NCBI RefSeq assembly: GCF_015244705.1
Contig: NZ_JABCQF010000003.1
Span: 186,001 to 250,000 of the forward strand
Direction of reading: 5' to 3'
Source of the DNA: Gluconobacter potus
Lineage (GTDB): Bacteria > Pseudomonadota > Alphaproteobacteria > Acetobacterales > Acetobacteraceae
Length of the DNA stretch: 64,000 nucleotides
The notes under the pieces are model-generated. The model worked only from the letters and a program-made list of their open reading frames with translations. It made no database searches and was not told where the DNA came from. Below are positions 1-10,584 of the stretch, piece by piece. The translations under genes and the position numbers were made by a program. The first letter of the stretch is position 1, and every line of letters begins with the position of its first letter.

Positions 1-634
1 TGTCGTCGAGCAGGATGAACCCGCCATGCTTGGCCGGCGTGATGACGAGCGTGTGGATGGACATGTCATCCGCCGCAATCACCCGGAACGGCGACGGATC
101 CAGCGACGGCACGATCCGCGCCCGGTACGGATGGCCATACAGCGACACAAGCGACCAGGTCTCGGTGATCATGTTCTTGTCGAGCTCGGCCCGGGCATAG
201 GCCGTCAGACAGTCCAGATGGATATGCAACTGGTCCTGCGTGCGGCCCGGACGCGAATTGATGGCCATCGACAGATGGGCATCCGGAATTTCGAACCCGT
301 AGGACTGCGCCACATGCCCGCGCTCTGCCCAGGCTTCGGCGAAATAGTTCGGTGTCTCGGGCTTCAGCAGGACGGGATCTTCAACGCCCGGAACCTTCTG
401 CGTCGGGATCACGAGATACTGCCCACGCCCGGTCTTGTCCTTGAGCAGGGCGTAACCATCCTTCTCGTCATAGACCGTGCAGGGCTTGTGAGCAGCATCC
501 GGCGCGCACCGTCCGTGCACGACTTTCCACAGCGCACCCCGGTCATGGGACTTGCCACACCCTGACAGCCCGAACACAACCGCTGCCGCCAGAAAACCAA
601 CCCTGGCCGCCGTCCCGTAATTCCGCAAACTCAT
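1..634 (-). CDS. cdh: CDP-diacylglycerol diphosphatase (partial, C-terminus off the window)
   Basis: Reading back from the ATG at 634 gives 211 residues that stay open to the window edge. The N-terminus is a lipoprotein signal with lipobox LSGC (Cys26). Residues 135-142 read QLHIHLDC, the HIT-like catalytic motif of CDP-diacylglycerol pyrophosphatase, which splits CDP-diacylglycerol into phosphatidate and CMP. The following SLYGHPYRARI region also fits the family. The usual length is about 250 residues, so some 40 are missing at the edge. Its ATG overlaps the ppx TGA in a TCAT junction (ATGA on the coding strand), so it is probably translated as the last or a later gene of ppk-ppx-cdh. Location is inferred to be envelope-anchored. 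Confidence 0.88.
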   Translation of the reverse strand, partial: MSLRNYGTAARVGFLAAAVVFGLSGCGKSHDRGALWKVVHGRCAPDAAHKPCTVYDEKDGYALLKDKTGRGQYLVIPTQKVPGVEDPVLLKPETPNYFAEAWAERGHVAQSYGFEIPDAHLSMAINSRPGRTQDQLHIHLDCLTAYARAELDKNMITETWSLVSLYGHPYRARIVPSLDPSPFRVIAADDMSIHTLVITPAKHGGFILLDD

Positions 635-2109
635 TCTTCCCTTACCTGACATTCAAGCTGCATCGCAGCCGCCAGCCTCTCGAAACGACGACGGACCGCA
701 CTGCCTGCCGCCCGGACGCTGCGCGCGCCCAGAACCAGCACGAGCGTTCCGTCTTCCACGAGAAGCCTGCACTCATCCAGCAGGACCTTCGTCCCTGCAC
801 AGAGTGTATACGCCAGCCGGAGCGCCAGACCCAGCCGCACCGCACGCTCGATTTCCGAACGCGACAGAAGCTGCCGGGAAGGTTCGATCAGGGGAGAATC
901 CATCGAGACTTCATAACGCACCGCCAGCGTCAGCCCGATGAAGGCACGCGCGCTGTGGTCAAAGCCCACGCCATGTCCATGCATCACACGCCGGTAGGTC
1001 TGCTCCGCCCGGTATTCGGGATGATCGTAGGACCCGATGTCCGACAGCATGCAGGCCAGTTCGCGCAGGCGCCTCTGGGTCCGGGTCTCGTCGCGGAACA
1101 GCGGCGCCGTCCAGCTCACCAGAGGTTCGGCCAGCGCGGCACTGCGCGCCAGACGATTGGCCATCTCCGCCGCCAGATCCGTCATCGGATCGAGGCCAGC
1201 GACCGAAGACGCGACATGGCGCATGTACCAGCCCTCGCGCAGCCCATCGACGCTGAACACGACCTTGGACGGACGCACGCGCTCCATCAGGCACCGCAGT
1301 ACGACCGCCGCAAACGGCGCATCCGCCAGACGCTTGCGGGGCGCGCCGGGAAGCTTCTCCAGAGTGCGGCGGGGCGAGGCAATGACCCAGTCCGCCATCT
1401 CCCGCGCTTCCCCTTCCGATAGGGTGAAAAGATGCACGAGGTTCAGCGGATACTGCGTCCGCGCAATCTGCAGTCGCGCCAGAGCCCGGAACGCCCCACC
1501 CACCAGATAAAGCGGCCGCCCCGTCATGCCCGGAAGCCAGTTCACGGCTGCCAGAAGTTCGTTCGCGATTTCAGCCGCGCGCTCGATGCTGCCCTTGGCG
1601 CGGTCATGCAGCCGGATCACGCCCAGCTTGGTCGTCACAGCCTCGAAATACTGACCCTCAGCCACATGGATCAGCTCCAGCGATCCGCCGCCGATATCCG
1701 CAACCAGACCGTTCGCTTCGGGCAGCCCGCACAGCACGCCGCGCGCCGCATAATCGGCTTCCTCGGTTCCTTCCAGAACCCGGATCGGCACACCTGGCAT
1801 CCGGGCGCGGATCGCATCCACGAAATCCGGACCGTTGGATGCATCGCGGACAGCGGCCGTGGCGAGAACCTCGAAAGGCTCGGCGCCCATGGCGCGGGCG
1901 ACGGTGTGGAACCGCCCCAGCACGTCCATCGCCAGCGCCACGCCCTCGTCATTGAGACGGCCCGTTGCATCCAGACCACGCCCCAGCTTGAGCGTGACCT
2001 TCTCGTTGAAGATCGGAAGGGGGTTGCGCGTCACCCCTTCAAAAACAACCAGCCGGACCGAGTTTGAACCGAGATCGACAATGGCGGAACGCTGTGAAGA
2101 TGAGGACAT
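631..2109 (-). CDS. ppx: Exopolyphosphatase, Ppx/GppA family
   Basis: The 492-residue product has the sugar-kinase/Hsp70-like phosphatase fold. The first phosphate-binding loop is near the N-terminus (IVDLGSNSVRLVVF, about residues 10-23) and the second is VADIGGGSLEL near residue 137. A C-terminal helical HD-like region contains MHGHGVGFDHSAR. The enzyme releases phosphate from polyphosphate ends and, in some members, also hydrolyses pppGpp. It starts 5 bases after the ppk stop, with a GGAAG ribosome site inside the end of ppk. Its stop overlaps the cdh start. Synthesis and breakdown of polyphosphate are therefore encoded in one transcript. Ppx and GppA cannot be told apart from this sequence, but ppk linkage favours Ppx. 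Confidence 0.9.
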   Translation of the reverse strand: MSSSSQRSAIVDLGSNSVRLVVFEGVTRNPLPIFNEKVTLKLGRGLDATGRLNDEGVALAMDVLGRFHTVARAMGAEPFEVLATAAVRDASNGPDFVDAIRARMPGVPIRVLEGTEEADYAARGVLCGLPEANGLVADIGGGSLELIHVAEGQYFEAVTTKLGVIRLHDRAKGSIERAAEIANELLAAVNWLPGMTGRPLYLVGGAFRALARLQIARTQYPLNLVHLFTLSEGEAREMADWVIASPRRTLEKLPGAPRKRLADAPFAAVVLRCLMERVRPSKVVFSVDGLREGWYMRHVASSVAGLDPMTDLAAEMANRLARSAALAEPLVSWTAPLFRDETRTQRRLRELACMLSDIGSYDHPEYRAEQTYRRVMHGHGVGFDHSARAFIGLTLAVRYEVSMDSPLIEPSRQLLSRSEIERAVRLGLALRLAYTLCAGTKVLLDECRLLVEDGTLVLVLGARSVRAAGSAVRRRFERLAAAMQLECQVREE

Positions 2110-2114
2110 GCAGA

Positions 2115-4406
2115 TCAGTCTTCCAGAATCCTGTCGGGCCGCTCACGGGGGCGATGCGCCTCCGGAAGGACCTTCTCCCGCGCAGCCGATCCTCGGCCAG
2201 ACAGGGACGGATTGTTCATGAAGTATTCGTGGGCGGAGAAAGGATGTACGCCCGGCGAAACCCGATGCCAGTAGCCGTCCCTCGTGAGCGTCCAGCTCTG
2301 AAGGTTGTCCTTGATGTTCATCGTCATGATCTGGCCAAGAATCTGCGCATGGACCGTCGGGTTCGTGATGGGCACCATGGCTTCTACCCTCCAGTCCATG
2401 TTCCGCACCATCCAGTCTGCGGAAGAAATGAAAACTTTTGCCTTGTGAGACGGCATCCGATGCCCGTTTCCGAAGGCAAAAACCCGCGCATGTTCCAGAA
2501 AACGCCCGACAATCGACTTGATTTCGATATTATCCGAAAGTCCCGGCACACCAGGACGCAGACAGCAGATTCCCCGGATAATCCCGATGATCTTCACTCC
2601 GGCCTGAGACGCCTTGTACAGTCGGTCAATCAGTTCCGCGTCCACGAGGCTGTTCATCTTCAGCCAGATCCTGCCCGGCCGCCCTGCCTTCGCGTGGTCG
2701 ATCTCGTCCTGGATCAACTGCTCCAGCGTCGAGCGGATGGTGATGGGCGAGAACGCCAGCGCATCCATCTTCGCCGGAATGGCGTAGCCCGTCATGTAAT
2801 TGAACAGCCGAGCGGAATCCGACGCCAGCTTCGGGTCACAGGTGAAAAACGACAGGTCTGTATAGATCCGCGCCGTGATCGGATGGTAATTGCCCGTCCC
2901 GAAATGCGCGTAAGACCGGAGCAGCCCATTCTCGCGACGGACGACAAGACTCAGCTTGGCATGCGTCTTGAGATGCGCGAACCCGAACACGACCTGCACA
3001 CCCGCCGCCTCAAGCGCGCGCGACAGGCGGATATTGGCCTCCTCGTCAAACCGCGCCCGAAGCTCGACCATCGCCGTGACCGACTTGCCAGCCTCGGCCG
3101 CCTCGATCAGCGCATGCACGATCGGACTGTCGCGGGACGTCCGGTACAGCGTCTGCTTGATCGCCAGCACGTTCGGGTCCAGCGCAGCCTGACGCAGGAA
3201 CTGCACCACGACGTCGAAGCTCTCGAACGGATGATGGACGAGCATGTCCTTCGCCCGGATCGCCGCAAAGCAGTCACCGTCATAATCCAGAACGCGCTCG
3301 GGAAAGCGCGGCGTATAAGGCGGGAACACCAGATCCGGGCGGTCATCAACGATGAGCTGCTTGAGATCCGTGACACCCACGAAACACGGCAGGACAACCA
3401 CGTCCTCTTCGCCGACGCCAAGCTCCTCACCCATCTCACGGCCCAGCGCCTCAGGCAGCTTGCGGTCCAGAGCAAGATGGATGCACACGCCGCGACGACG
3501 CTGCTTCAGTGCAGTTTCGTAAGACCGCACCAGATCCTCGGCCTCGTCCTCGAACTCCACATCCGTATCGCGGATCACGCGCAGCACACCGGCCGCTCCG
3601 ATTGCCAGACCGGGGAACAGACGTCCGGCAAACAGCGTGATCAGGTCTTCGAGCAGCACAAAGCGGATCTGGTCCGGCGTCTCCTGCCCTTCCTTCAGAC
3701 GCGCCGGCAGCCGCAGGAAACGGGGCACCTGCGCTGGCAGCAGGATCAGTCCATCCATGACATGCATGGAGGATGCCGGGTCCTTGAGCCGCATGAGCAG
3801 CGCCAGCCCCATATTGGGAATGAACGGCAGCGGATGGGACGGATCAACCGCCATCGGCGTCAGAACCGGGAAGACGCGCTCGTCAAACAGTGTGGAGAGC
3901 TGCGCCAGATCCGTCTCGTCCAAAGAGTCGGTCGGCAGGATGACGATCCCCGCCTCCTTTAGCTCCCCTTCCAGCATATGCCAGACGCGCTGCTGCTCGG
4001 CCAGGAGATGCCGCGCCTTCTGCCGGACCTGCACAAGCTGCTGGACAGGGGTGAGCCCGTCCGGACTGCGGACAACCATGCCCTCGCGCACCTGCCCCAC
4101 GAGCCCCGCCACGCGCACGGAATAGAACTCGTCGAGATTGCTGGAACTGATGGACAGAAACCGCACCCGTTCCAGAAGCGGATTGCGCGGGTTTTCCGCC
4201 TCATCAATGACGCGCTGGTTGAAGTCGAGCCAGGACAGCTCCCGGTTCAGGAACCGCTCCGGCGATGTCGGCATCTGCGCGTAGTCTTCGGCCCGTGCCG
4301 CGGCTGCCTGCCGACGGCGCCCGCGGTTCTGCGCCGGGGTCACGGCATTGCGGGGCTTTCGGGGGGAGCGGCGGCGCGGAGCAGGCCGGGAATCTTCAGT
4401 CGTCAC
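2115..4406 (-). CDS. ppk: Polyphosphate kinase 1
   Basis: This enzyme reversibly makes polyphosphate from ATP. The product has the PPK1 N-terminal domain ([15 protein letters not shown]), the middle domain and two phospholipase-D-like C-terminal domains. The autophosphorylated histidine is expected in KTHAKL (His482), and the second domain contains [15 protein letters not shown] chose the GTG at 4406 because GGAAGA lies 8 bases before it. An upstream ATG at 4445 is open but has no good ribosome site. The resulting 763 residues are slightly longer than usual because of an Arg/Ala-rich N-terminal tail (RRRSPRKPR and [10 protein letters not shown]). It is first in ppk-ppx-cdh and lies downstream of the hda-like gene. 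Confidence 0.95.
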   Translation of the reverse strand: MTTEDSRPAPRRRSPRKPRNAVTPAQNRGRRRQAAAARAEDYAQMPTSPERFLNRELSWLDFNQRVIDEAENPRNPLLERVRFLSISSSNLDEFYSVRVAGLVGQVREGMVVRSPDGLTPVQQLVQVRQKARHLLAEQQRVWHMLEGELKEAGIVILPTDSLDETDLAQLSTLFDERVFPVLTPMAVDPSHPLPFIPNMGLALLMRLKDPASSMHVMDGLILLPAQVPRFLRLPARLKEGQETPDQIRFVLLEDLITLFAGRLFPGLAIGAAGVLRVIRDTDVEFEDEAEDLVRSYETALKQRRRGVCIHLALDRKLPEALGREMGEELGVGEEDVVVLPCFVGVTDLKQLIVDDRPDLVFPPYTPRFPERVLDYDGDCFAAIRAKDMLVHHPFESFDVVVQFLRQAALDPNVLAIKQTLYRTSRDSPIVHALIEAAEAGKSVTAMVELRARFDEEANIRLSRALEAAGVQVVFGFAHLKTHAKLSLVVRRENGLLRSYAHFGTGNYHPITARIYTDLSFFTCDPKLASDSARLFNYMTGYAIPAKMDALAFSPITIRSTLEQLIQDEIDHAKAGRPGRIWLKMNSLVDAELIDRLYKASQAGVKIIGIIRGICCLRPGVPGLSDNIEIKSIVGRFLEHARVFAFGNGHRMPSHKAKVFISSADWMVRNMDWRVEAMVPITNPTVHAQILGQIMTMNIKDNLQSWTLTRDGYWHRVSPGVHPFSAHEYFMNNPSLSGRGSAAREKVLPEAHRPRERPDRILED

Positions 4407-4505
4407 GATGGGGTCTTCCGGAACACACAGAAATACGGATCGCATAAAAGGTCATGCCGCGGGATAGGCATGTCAAACGGAGTTTTTGTGTCACGCCCAT
4501 GACGC

Positions 4506-5267
4506 CTACCCCTCGGGCGTCAGAAGATCCGGCAGCATTTCCAACGCCAGTGCCCGCGTAATCGGCTGCTTGCGCGCCAGAGCCGCCTCGTCCAGCCGCT
4601 CCACCGCCGAGACCAGCGCATTGCCCGTCCGGGGCAGATGCCGCCACAACCATTCCGTCACCGTCTGCGACACCACAAGCTGCCGGTCTGCCAATAGAGA
4701 CAGCAGCAGCGTTGCCCGCAGATCGTCCTCGGGCTCGCCCGTCGCCGTAGTCGCCGTCGCCCGCAGGCGGCTCGCCAGATCGGGCAACATGAAATGACTG
4801 CGCGAGGGTGGAAGCCGCCCCGCCATCAGAACCCGGTCCCCCTGGGAGAACGCATCGTTCAGCAGATGCAGCATGGTCGCCTCGTCTCCCGGCGAATCGG
4901 CGTTGTCGATCGCAAGATTGCCCTGAACCCGGATCCGTCCACCGGCCGAAGACGTGGAAAACAGCCGCGCATCCAGCACCGTGGCATCATGTTCATGCGC
5001 CCAGGCCGTCAGAAGATGCGTCTTCCCCGTCCCCGAAGGCCCCCAGAGCCAGAGCCGCCCGTCCGGCCACTGGTTCCGCGCCAGCCAGGCCCGCGCGGCC
5101 GCATTGGACGGCCCGTTGATGAAACGCTCGGACGTCATGGCCGTCACGCGACGCAGCGGAAACGCCATCTGAACCGCCGAGCGTCCACGATGATGCTCCC
5201 GGCCGACAGCCCCGGATTCCGGCACCGCATCCCCGTCCGTGGCCCTGCCCGCATCCCGTTTCGTCAT
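4506..5267 (-). CDS. Hda-like DnaA-family AAA+ regulator
   Basis: This 253-residue protein resembles DnaA domain III and lacks the DnaA DNA-binding domain, as in Hda/HdaA, which promotes ATP hydrolysis by DnaA to limit replication initiation. The N-terminus has [12 protein letters not shown], followed by Walker A ([11 protein letters not shown]). The Walker B position reads LAIDNAD rather than a canonical DD/DE. Later come the MAGRLPPS and LRAT regions of the family. The ATG at 5267 is preceded by GGGA at a suitable distance. An ATG 18 bases upstream is less well placed. The first 45 or so residues are poorly conserved. It is divergent from purM, a common alphaproteobacterial arrangement. The DnaA regulatory role is inferred from family and context. 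Confidence 0.78.
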   Translation of the reverse strand: MTKRDAGRATDGDAVPESGAVGREHHRGRSAVQMAFPLRRVTAMTSERFINGPSNAAARAWLARNQWPDGRLWLWGPSGTGKTHLLTAWAHEHDATVLDARLFSTSSAGGRIRVQGNLAIDNADSPGDEATMLHLLNDAFSQGDRVLMAGRLPPSRSHFMLPDLASRLRATATTATGEPEDDLRATLLLSLLADRQLVVSQTVTEWLWRHLPRTGNALVSAVERLDEAALARKQPITRALALEMLPDLLTPEG

Positions 5268-5369
5268 CCCAGGTCCCTTTTTCATGCCGTTACGCCTTCA
5301 AACAGGCGTTCCGCCAGCGCGCAGGATGCTCTAGAACGGCGTCACGTCAACCAGCGGGAACCTTCGACC

Positions 5370-6455
5370 ATGACCGATCAGCCTGACACCTCCCCCGGCA
5401 CGAGCCACAGCACGACCGGCGGCGCAAGCTACGCACAGGCCGGCGTGGACATCGCCGCAGGAGATGCGCTGGTCGACGCGATCAAGCCCGCAGCCAAGGC
5501 CACGAACCGTCCCGGCACCATGGGCGGCCTCGGCGGCTTCGGCGCCCTTTTCGATCTCAAGGCCGCAGGCTTCACCGATCCCGTCCTCGTCAGCTGCACC
5601 GACGGCGTCGGCACCAAGCTGATGGTCGCCATCGAAGCCGGCAAGCATGACGACGTCGGGATCGACCTCGTCGCCATGTGCGTCAACGACCTCGTCGTGC
5701 AGGGTGCCACCCCGCTGTTCTTCCTGGACTATCTCGCCACCGGAAAGCTCTCCGTCGAGGCTGCTGCGACCGTTGTGAAGGGCATCGCCAAGGGCTGCGC
5801 CGAATCCGGCTGCGCCCTCGTCGGCGGTGAAACGGCTGAAATGCCCGGCATGTACGCCCCCGGCCATTACGATCTCGCAGGTTTCAGCGTGGGCGCGGCC
5901 GAACGCAACAGCCTGCTGCCGGCCAACATCGCCGAAGGTGACACGCTGATCGGCCTTCCCTCGTCCGGCGTCCATTCCAACGGCTTCTCGCTGGTCCGCG
6001 AAGTGGTGCGCCGCTCCGGCCTCGGCTGGAACGATCCGGCCCCCTTCGCCGAAGGGCACACTCTCGCCGAAGCCCTGCTGACGCCCACGAAACTCTATGT
6101 CCGCACGGTTCTGGACCTGCACGCGAAGGGCCTGCTCCACGGCTGCGCCCACATCACCGGCGGCGGCCTGCCCGGCAACCTGCCCCGCGTCCTGCCAGAA
6201 GACCTTGGCGTGCGCATTGACGGCTCCGCATGGATCGTCCCGCCCGTATTCCGCTGGCTGGCCGAAACCGGCAATGTCGCCGCCGACGAAATGCTCCGCG
6301 TCTTCAACTGCGGCATCGGTATGGTGCTCGTCACCTCCGAGCCCGAAAAGGTCATGGCCGAACTGGATGCCCGTGGAGAAACCGGCTTCCTCATGGGCCA
6401 GATCGTCCGCTCCGACGACGCCTACACCCTGACCGCACCGGTCTCCTTCGCATGA
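5370..6455 (+). CDS. purM: Phosphoribosylformylglycinamidine cyclo-ligase (AIR synthetase)
   Basis: This cytosolic enzyme catalyses the fifth step of purine synthesis, ATP-dependent closure of the imidazole ring to AIR. The 361-residue product has family signatures [16 protein letters not shown] at the N-terminus, [12 protein letters not shown] (ATP/metal loop), [48 protein letters not shown] and [16 protein letters not shown]. The ATG at 5370 begins a normal-length protein with a short Ser/Thr-rich lead. Reading frame continues upstream to 4794 but that part overlaps the opposite-strand hda-like gene and is not conserved. The stop overlaps the purN start (ATGA), so the two are coupled. Confidence 0.97.
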   Translation: MTDQPDTSPGTSHSTTGGASYAQAGVDIAAGDALVDAIKPAAKATNRPGTMGGLGGFGALFDLKAAGFTDPVLVSCTDGVGTKLMVAIEAGKHDDVGIDLVAMCVNDLVVQGATPLFFLDYLATGKLSVEAAATVVKGIAKGCAESGCALVGGETAEMPGMYAPGHYDLAGFSVGAAERNSLLPANIAEGDTLIGLPSSGVHSNGFSLVREVVRRSGLGWNDPAPFAEGHTLAEALLTPTKLYVRTVLDLHAKGLLHGCAHITGGGLPGNLPRVLPEDLGVRIDGSAWIVPPVFRWLAETGNVAADEMLRVFNCGIGMVLVTSEPEKVMAELDARGETGFLMGQIVRSDDAYTLTAPVSFA

Positions 6456-7081
6456 AGAAGTCGCACACCAGAACCAGAGCGAAAGCTCCGGCCAAAAAGA
6501 CCGAAAAAGTCCCCATCGCGATCCTCATCAGTGGCCGCGGCAGCAACATGCGCGCCCTGATCGAGGCCTGCGCCCGTCCGGACTATCCGGCTGAAATCGT
6601 GCTGGTTCTGAGCAACCGCCCGGATGCTCCGGGCCTTGAAGTCGCCGAAGCCGCGGGCCTGAAAACACTCGTCATCGACCATAAACCTTTCGGCAAGGAC
6701 CGTGAGGCCCACGAGCGCGAAATCGACGCCGCCCTTCAGGCGTCCGGCGCCATGCTGGTCGTCCTTGCAGGCTACATGCGCGTGCTGACGCCCTGGCTGG
6801 TCAAGGCCTGGGAAGACCGGATGCTCAACATCCACCCGAGCCTCCTCCCCGCCTTCCCCGGCCTGCACACCCACGAAGCCGCCATCAAGGCCGGTGTGAA
6901 AGAGCATGGCTGCACGGTCCATCTCGTCACATCCGGCGTGGACGAAGGCCCCATCCTCGGACAGGCCAGCGTTCCCGTTCTGGAAAACGACACACCCGAA
7001 ACCCTCGCCGCCCGCGTTCTGGAACAGGAACACCTGCTTTATCCGGACGTGCTGGAAATGATCTGCCGCACCGTCGGCTGA
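6452..7081 (+). CDS. purN: Phosphoribosylglycinamide formyltransferase
   Basis: PurN transfers a formyl group from 10-formyltetrahydrofolate to GAR in the third step of purine synthesis. The 209-residue protein starts with a basic tail ([19 protein letters not shown]), then [17 protein letters not shown] for phosphoribosyl binding. The catalytic Asn-His pair is in [14 protein letters not shown], and the Asp is in [11 protein letters not shown]. The ATG at 6452 overlaps the purM stop, giving a two-gene purine operon. The basic lead of about 18 residues is longer than in E. coli PurN and is the only oddity. Confidence 0.96.
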   Translation: MKKSHTRTRAKAPAKKTEKVPIAILISGRGSNMRALIEACARPDYPAEIVLVLSNRPDAPGLEVAEAAGLKTLVIDHKPFGKDREAHEREIDAALQASGAMLVVLAGYMRVLTPWLVKAWEDRMLNIHPSLLPAFPGLHTHEAAIKAGVKEHGCTVHLVTSGVDEGPILGQASVPVLENDTPETLAARVLEQEHLLYPDVLEMICRTVG

Positions 7082-7091
7082 GCACGCACTG

Positions 7092-7976
7092 TCAGTGTCG
7101 CGGCGGGTGCGTCCGGATGGGCTGGGGTAATGGTCTCAGCCCATTCTGAAGAAGCCGAAGCTCTTCAGTCGCCATACAGCGCATGATATCGGCCCCATAT
7201 CCAGTGCCGTCCACGCCGAAATCAGTCGTCGCCTTGCAACTCGACACGGCCCGCTCCCGCCACACCCCATAGGCCCGTTCATCGAACCCGATCCGTCCGT
7301 CGGAAGACAGACGAACGTCAATCACCTGCTCCAGATACGATGCGACGTTCCCCGTGCACCCATTGGCATTTTTCTGATCCGACCTGCAGGGCCGCATCGC
7401 CCCATCCACACACGCGACAACCTCGGAATCAGAGCTGTAAGGCTGGCCAATACAGGCATCCAGTCTCCGCCTGTCCGGAAGCTCCTCGCAGCCCTGGCCC
7501 GGAAAATGCGGGCCGACACCCATAACGGGCTTTGCCTCGGGATAAAGGGCGCAGTCGCGAAGACCATCACGTACAATCTCGATATGCAGAACCACAGGCA
7601 GATGACGGGCACCTTTCGTCCATGTTCCCTGCAAACCCGCCGCATTCCGCCAGTTTACCGGGCCGGGATCAGGCCTTGATGTAACGAAGCGCAGGTCAAA
7701 CACGCCTCCGCCCGGCTCCACGAAAATAAAGGTTTCTCCCTGCGCCTTGGCTTTCAGCGGGATCTCCCTGTGCTGCGAGACGTAGGAATAATGCACGTCG
7801 CGCAGATGGGTATCGTCCGCTGGCGTGACGATCATGACAACGGGCAAATCCCCGATTGTCCCGCTCAGCCCCAGCATGGGGACAGGTCGCGTCACCGCGC
7901 AGAACGCGAAGTGAGAAACGCAGAGCGTCAGCCCGGCAAGAGCCCTGCGGCAAAACCCCTTCATCGCGCCTGACAT
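7092..7976 (-). CDS. Secreted protein of unknown function with a possible LprI-like C-terminus
   Basis: The 294-residue product begins with a signal peptide-like segment (MSGAMKGFCRRALAGLTLC) and is probably exported. It has many cysteines in the second half (CALY, GCEEL, DACIG, VACVD, PCRSD, GCTG, SSCK, RCMA), suggesting disulfides in the periplasm. The end, with a Cys-x-Ala-Thr-Glu-Glu pattern near RCMATEELRLLQ, faintly resembles the LprI/DUF1311 family, but I would not assign it. The ATG at 7976 follows GGAAA at 5 bases. An ATG at 7964 is also possible. It ends 10 bases from purN on the opposite strand. Confidence 0.6.
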   Translation of the reverse strand: MSGAMKGFCRRALAGLTLCVSHFAFCAVTRPVPMLGLSGTIGDLPVVMIVTPADDTHLRDVHYSYVSQHREIPLKAKAQGETFIFVEPGGGVFDLRFVTSRPDPGPVNWRNAAGLQGTWTKGARHLPVVLHIEIVRDGLRDCALYPEAKPVMGVGPHFPGQGCEELPDRRRLDACIGQPYSSDSEVVACVDGAMRPCRSDQKNANGCTGNVASYLEQVIDVRLSSDGRIGFDERAYGVWRERAVSSCKATTDFGVDGTGYGADIMRCMATEELRLLQNGLRPLPQPIRTHPPRH

Positions 7977-8045
7977 GACAGTTTCCGGCCCCGGTTTTTC
8001 TTCCGGCCTACAAGCGCCGACCGGGCAGGAGGTTCCGTCCGACAA

Positions 8046-8080
8046 CAAAAAAAGGCGCGGACCAAAGCCCGCGCCTTTTC
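8046..8080 (-). terminator. Rho-independent terminator of ndk
   Basis: On the minus strand a 10-bp stem (AAAGGCGCGG with CCGCGCCTTT) with an 8-base loop is followed by a run of T. It lies 28 bases after the ndk stop. The opposite side also has a short T run, so it may work weakly in both directions. Confidence 0.85.
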
Positions 8081-8107
8081 TTCAGGACAGAAAGTCCCAA
8101 CCGCAGA

Positions 8108-8530
8108 TTACGGCAGGATTTCGGTCTCGGCGAAGAAGAAAGAGATCTCGTTCTTCGCGTTCTCGAGGCTGTCCGAACCATGCACGGAGTTGGCTTCGAT
8201 GCTCTCGGCGAACAGCTTGCGGACGGTGCCTTCAGCAGCGTCGGCCGGGTTCGTCGCACCCATGACTTCGCGGTTCTTGGCAACGGCGTTCTCGCCCTGC
8301 AGAACCTGAACGACAACCGGCTCGGCAATCATGGAGGACACGAGGCTGCCGTAGAACGGACGCTCCTTGTGCACTTCATAGAAAGCGCCAGCCTGCTTCT
8401 CGGTCAGCTGGATGCGCTTCTGGGCAACGATACGCAGGCCAGCGCCTTCGAACACGGCATTGATCTTGCCGGTCAGGTTACGCTTGGTTGCGTCGGGCTT
8501 GATGATGGAAAGCGTGCGCTCGAGAGCCAT
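8108..8530 (-). CDS. ndk: Nucleoside diphosphate kinase
   Basis: Ndk moves the gamma phosphate from ATP to other nucleoside diphosphates to balance NTP pools. The 140-residue protein has the whole family pattern: [15 protein letters not shown] at the start, [33 protein letters not shown], and the phosphorylated histidine in [16 protein letters not shown]. The start is supported by AGGAGAAG just before the ATG. It is a single gene with its own terminator, divergent from the ABC-F gene. Confidence 0.97.
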   Translation of the reverse strand: MALERTLSIIKPDATKRNLTGKINAVFEGAGLRIVAQKRIQLTEKQAGAFYEVHKERPFYGSLVSSMIAEPVVVQVLQGENAVAKNREVMGATNPADAAEGTVRKLFAESIEANSVHGSDSLENAKNEISFFFAETEILP

Positions 8531-8676
8531 CTTTCTTCTCCTGGTTAGGACCGGCCCCTTCCGGGACCAGCGGGTAAATACCGCCGTTCCACTAGAGCAA
8601 ATTCATCGTTCCTGATAGGTCTGTCGCAGTATTTTAACGTCCCCTGTTTCTTTTCTTCCGACTGATCGAGGCGCCC

Positions 8677-10584
8677 GTGAGCCTGCTCACCATCACCGAC
8701 CTGACCCTCCGCATCGCGGGCCGCACCCTGCTGGACAATGCGTCCCTCAGCGTGGATCCGGGACGCAAGATCGGTCTGATCGGCAAGAACGGCGCCGGAA
8801 AATCCACCCTGCTGGCCGCGATCGCCGGTGATTTCGCCCCCGATGGCGGCACCATCACCCTGGCCGCCCGCGCCACGATGGGCCGCGTCAAACAGGAAAC
8901 GCCCTCGGGCAGCACCTCCATCCTCGATACGGTCCTCGAAGGCGATCTCGAACGCACGCGCCTGCTCGCAGAGGCCGAAACCGCGACCGACCCGGTCCGC
9001 ATCGCCGACGTGCATGAACGCCTCATCGCCATCGACGCCTATACGGCCCCTGCCCGCGCCGGCGCCATCCTCTCCGGCCTCGGCTTCGATCAGGACGCCC
9101 AGAACCGCGCCGTCTCGGACTTCTCGGGCGGCTGGCGGATGCGCGTGTCGCTTGCCACGGCGCTGTTCCTCAACCCCGATCTGCTGCTGCTTGATGAACC
9201 GACCAACCATCTTGATATCGAAGCCACGCTCTGGCTGGAATCCTGGCTCGCGAAGTTCTCTGGTGCCGCGATCATCGTCAGCCATGACCGCTCCCTGCTC
9301 GACAACACGGTCGATGCCATCGCCCATCTCGATCACCAGAAAATCAGTGTCACTCCCGGCGGCTACGACAATTTCGTCCGCATCCGCACGGAACAGGCCC
9401 TCCAGCAGAACCGCGCCGCCGAACGCATTGCCGCCCAGCGTGCCCATATGCAGTCCTTCGTGGACCGTTTCCGCGCCAAGGCCACAAAAGCCAAACAGGC
9501 CCAGGCCCGCCTGAAAGCCCTCGAACGCCTCCCCCAGATCGACAGCGTCGTGGAAGACACCCCCACCCGCTTCTCCTTCCCCGAGCCGCAGCCCCTGCCC
9601 CCGCCAATGCTGAGCCTGAACAATGTCAGCCTCGGCTATGACGGACGTGTCGTTCTCAAGGGCCTGAACCAGCGTCTGGACATGGAAGACCGGATCGCCC
9701 TGCTCGGCCAGAACGGCCGCGGCAAATCCACCTTCGCCAAACTGCTGGCTGGTCGGCTGGAGCCCATGTCCGGCACCTACACCCATTCACCCAAGCTGAA
9801 GATCGGCTATTTCGCCCAGCACCAGAGCGACGAACTCGTCCTCACCGACACGCCCATCGACCATATGAGCCGCGCCATGCCGGACGCGCTCCCCGCCGCC
9901 GTCCGCGCCCAGCTCGCCCGCTTCGGCCTCGACGAAAACCGGGCCGAAACCAAGGTCGGGGAACTCTCAGGCGGTGAAAAGGCCCGCCTGCTCCTTGCCC
10001 TGTCCACCCGCGAAGCTCCGCACCTGCTGATCCTCGATGAACCGACCAACCATCTCGATCTCGACGCCCGTGACGCCCTGATCCGCGCTTTGTCAGAGTT
10101 CGAGGGCGCCGTCGTGCTCATCAGCCATGACAGTCATCTCGTGGAATCGGTAGCCGACCGCTTCTGGCTGGTCGAAGACGGCACGATCTCTCCCTTCGAG
10201 GGCGACATGGCCGAATACCGCGCCTGGCTCCTCGAACGCGCCCGCAAGGCCCGCGCTGAAATGGCGGAACGCAGCAAGACCGCCACGACATCCTCTGATG
10301 GCGGCTCCTCATCGGCCCAGAAACGGATCGACCGCAAGGAACAGACCCGCGCCCTCGCCCCCCTGCGCCGCAAAATCCGCGATGCAGAAAGCAAAATGGC
10401 CCAGCTCACCGGCGAAAAGACAAAAATCGAGGCCAGACTCGCCGATCCTGCCCTCTACCAGTCCGGCGATTCCGCGGAAGTGACGTCCCTGAACGTTCAT
10501 CTCGCCGCCCTCAACGCCACCCTCGAAACCGTTGAGGAAAGCTGGCTCGAGGCCCAGGCAGAGCTTGAGGACGCCACAGGCTGA
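8677..10584 (+). CDS. ABC-F family ATPase
   Basis: The 635-residue soluble protein has two ABC ATPase domains and no membrane segment. Domain 1 has Walker A GKNGAGKS (36-43), signature FSGGWRMR and Walker B LLLLDEPTNHLD. Domain 2 has GQNGRGKS, LSGGEKAR and LLILDEPTNHLD. The DEPTNHLD motifs are typical of ABC-F factors, which act on ribosomes (EttA/Uup/YheS groups). The C-terminal tail (KRIDRKEQTRALAPLRRKI and following) is a coiled coil, as in Uup and YheS types. The GTG at 8677 is preceded by GAGG at 5 bases. The paralogue group cannot be fixed by eye; a ribosome-rescue or structure-specific function is inferred. Confidence 0.93.
   Translation: MSLLTITDLTLRIAGRTLLDNASLSVDPGRKIGLIGKNGAGKSTLLAAIAGDFAPDGGTITLAARATMGRVKQETPSGSTSILDTVLEGDLERTRLLAEAETATDPVRIADVHERLIAIDAYTAPARAGAILSGLGFDQDAQNRAVSDFSGGWRMRVSLATALFLNPDLLLLDEPTNHLDIEATLWLESWLAKFSGAAIIVSHDRSLLDNTVDAIAHLDHQKISVTPGGYDNFVRIRTEQALQQNRAAERIAAQRAHMQSFVDRFRAKATKAKQAQARLKALERLPQIDSVVEDTPTRFSFPEPQPLPPPMLSLNNVSLGYDGRVVLKGLNQRLDMEDRIALLGQNGRGKSTFAKLLAGRLEPMSGTYTHSPKLKIGYFAQHQSDELVLTDTPIDHMSRAMPDALPAAVRAQLARFGLDENRAETKVGELSGGEKARLLLALSTREAPHLLILDEPTNHLDLDARDALIRALSEFEGAVVLISHDSHLVESVADRFWLVEDGTISPFEGDMAEYRAWLLERARKARAEMAERSKTATTSSDGGSSSAQKRIDRKEQTRALAPLRRKIRDAESKMAQLTGEKTKIEARLADPALYQSGDSAEVTSLNVHLAALNATLETVEESWLEAQAELEDATG

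Noticed and set aside
2064-3962. A 632-codon plus-strand frame opposite ppk
   Set aside because: The minus strand encodes PPK1 with catalytic motifs; the plus frame has no recognisable content.
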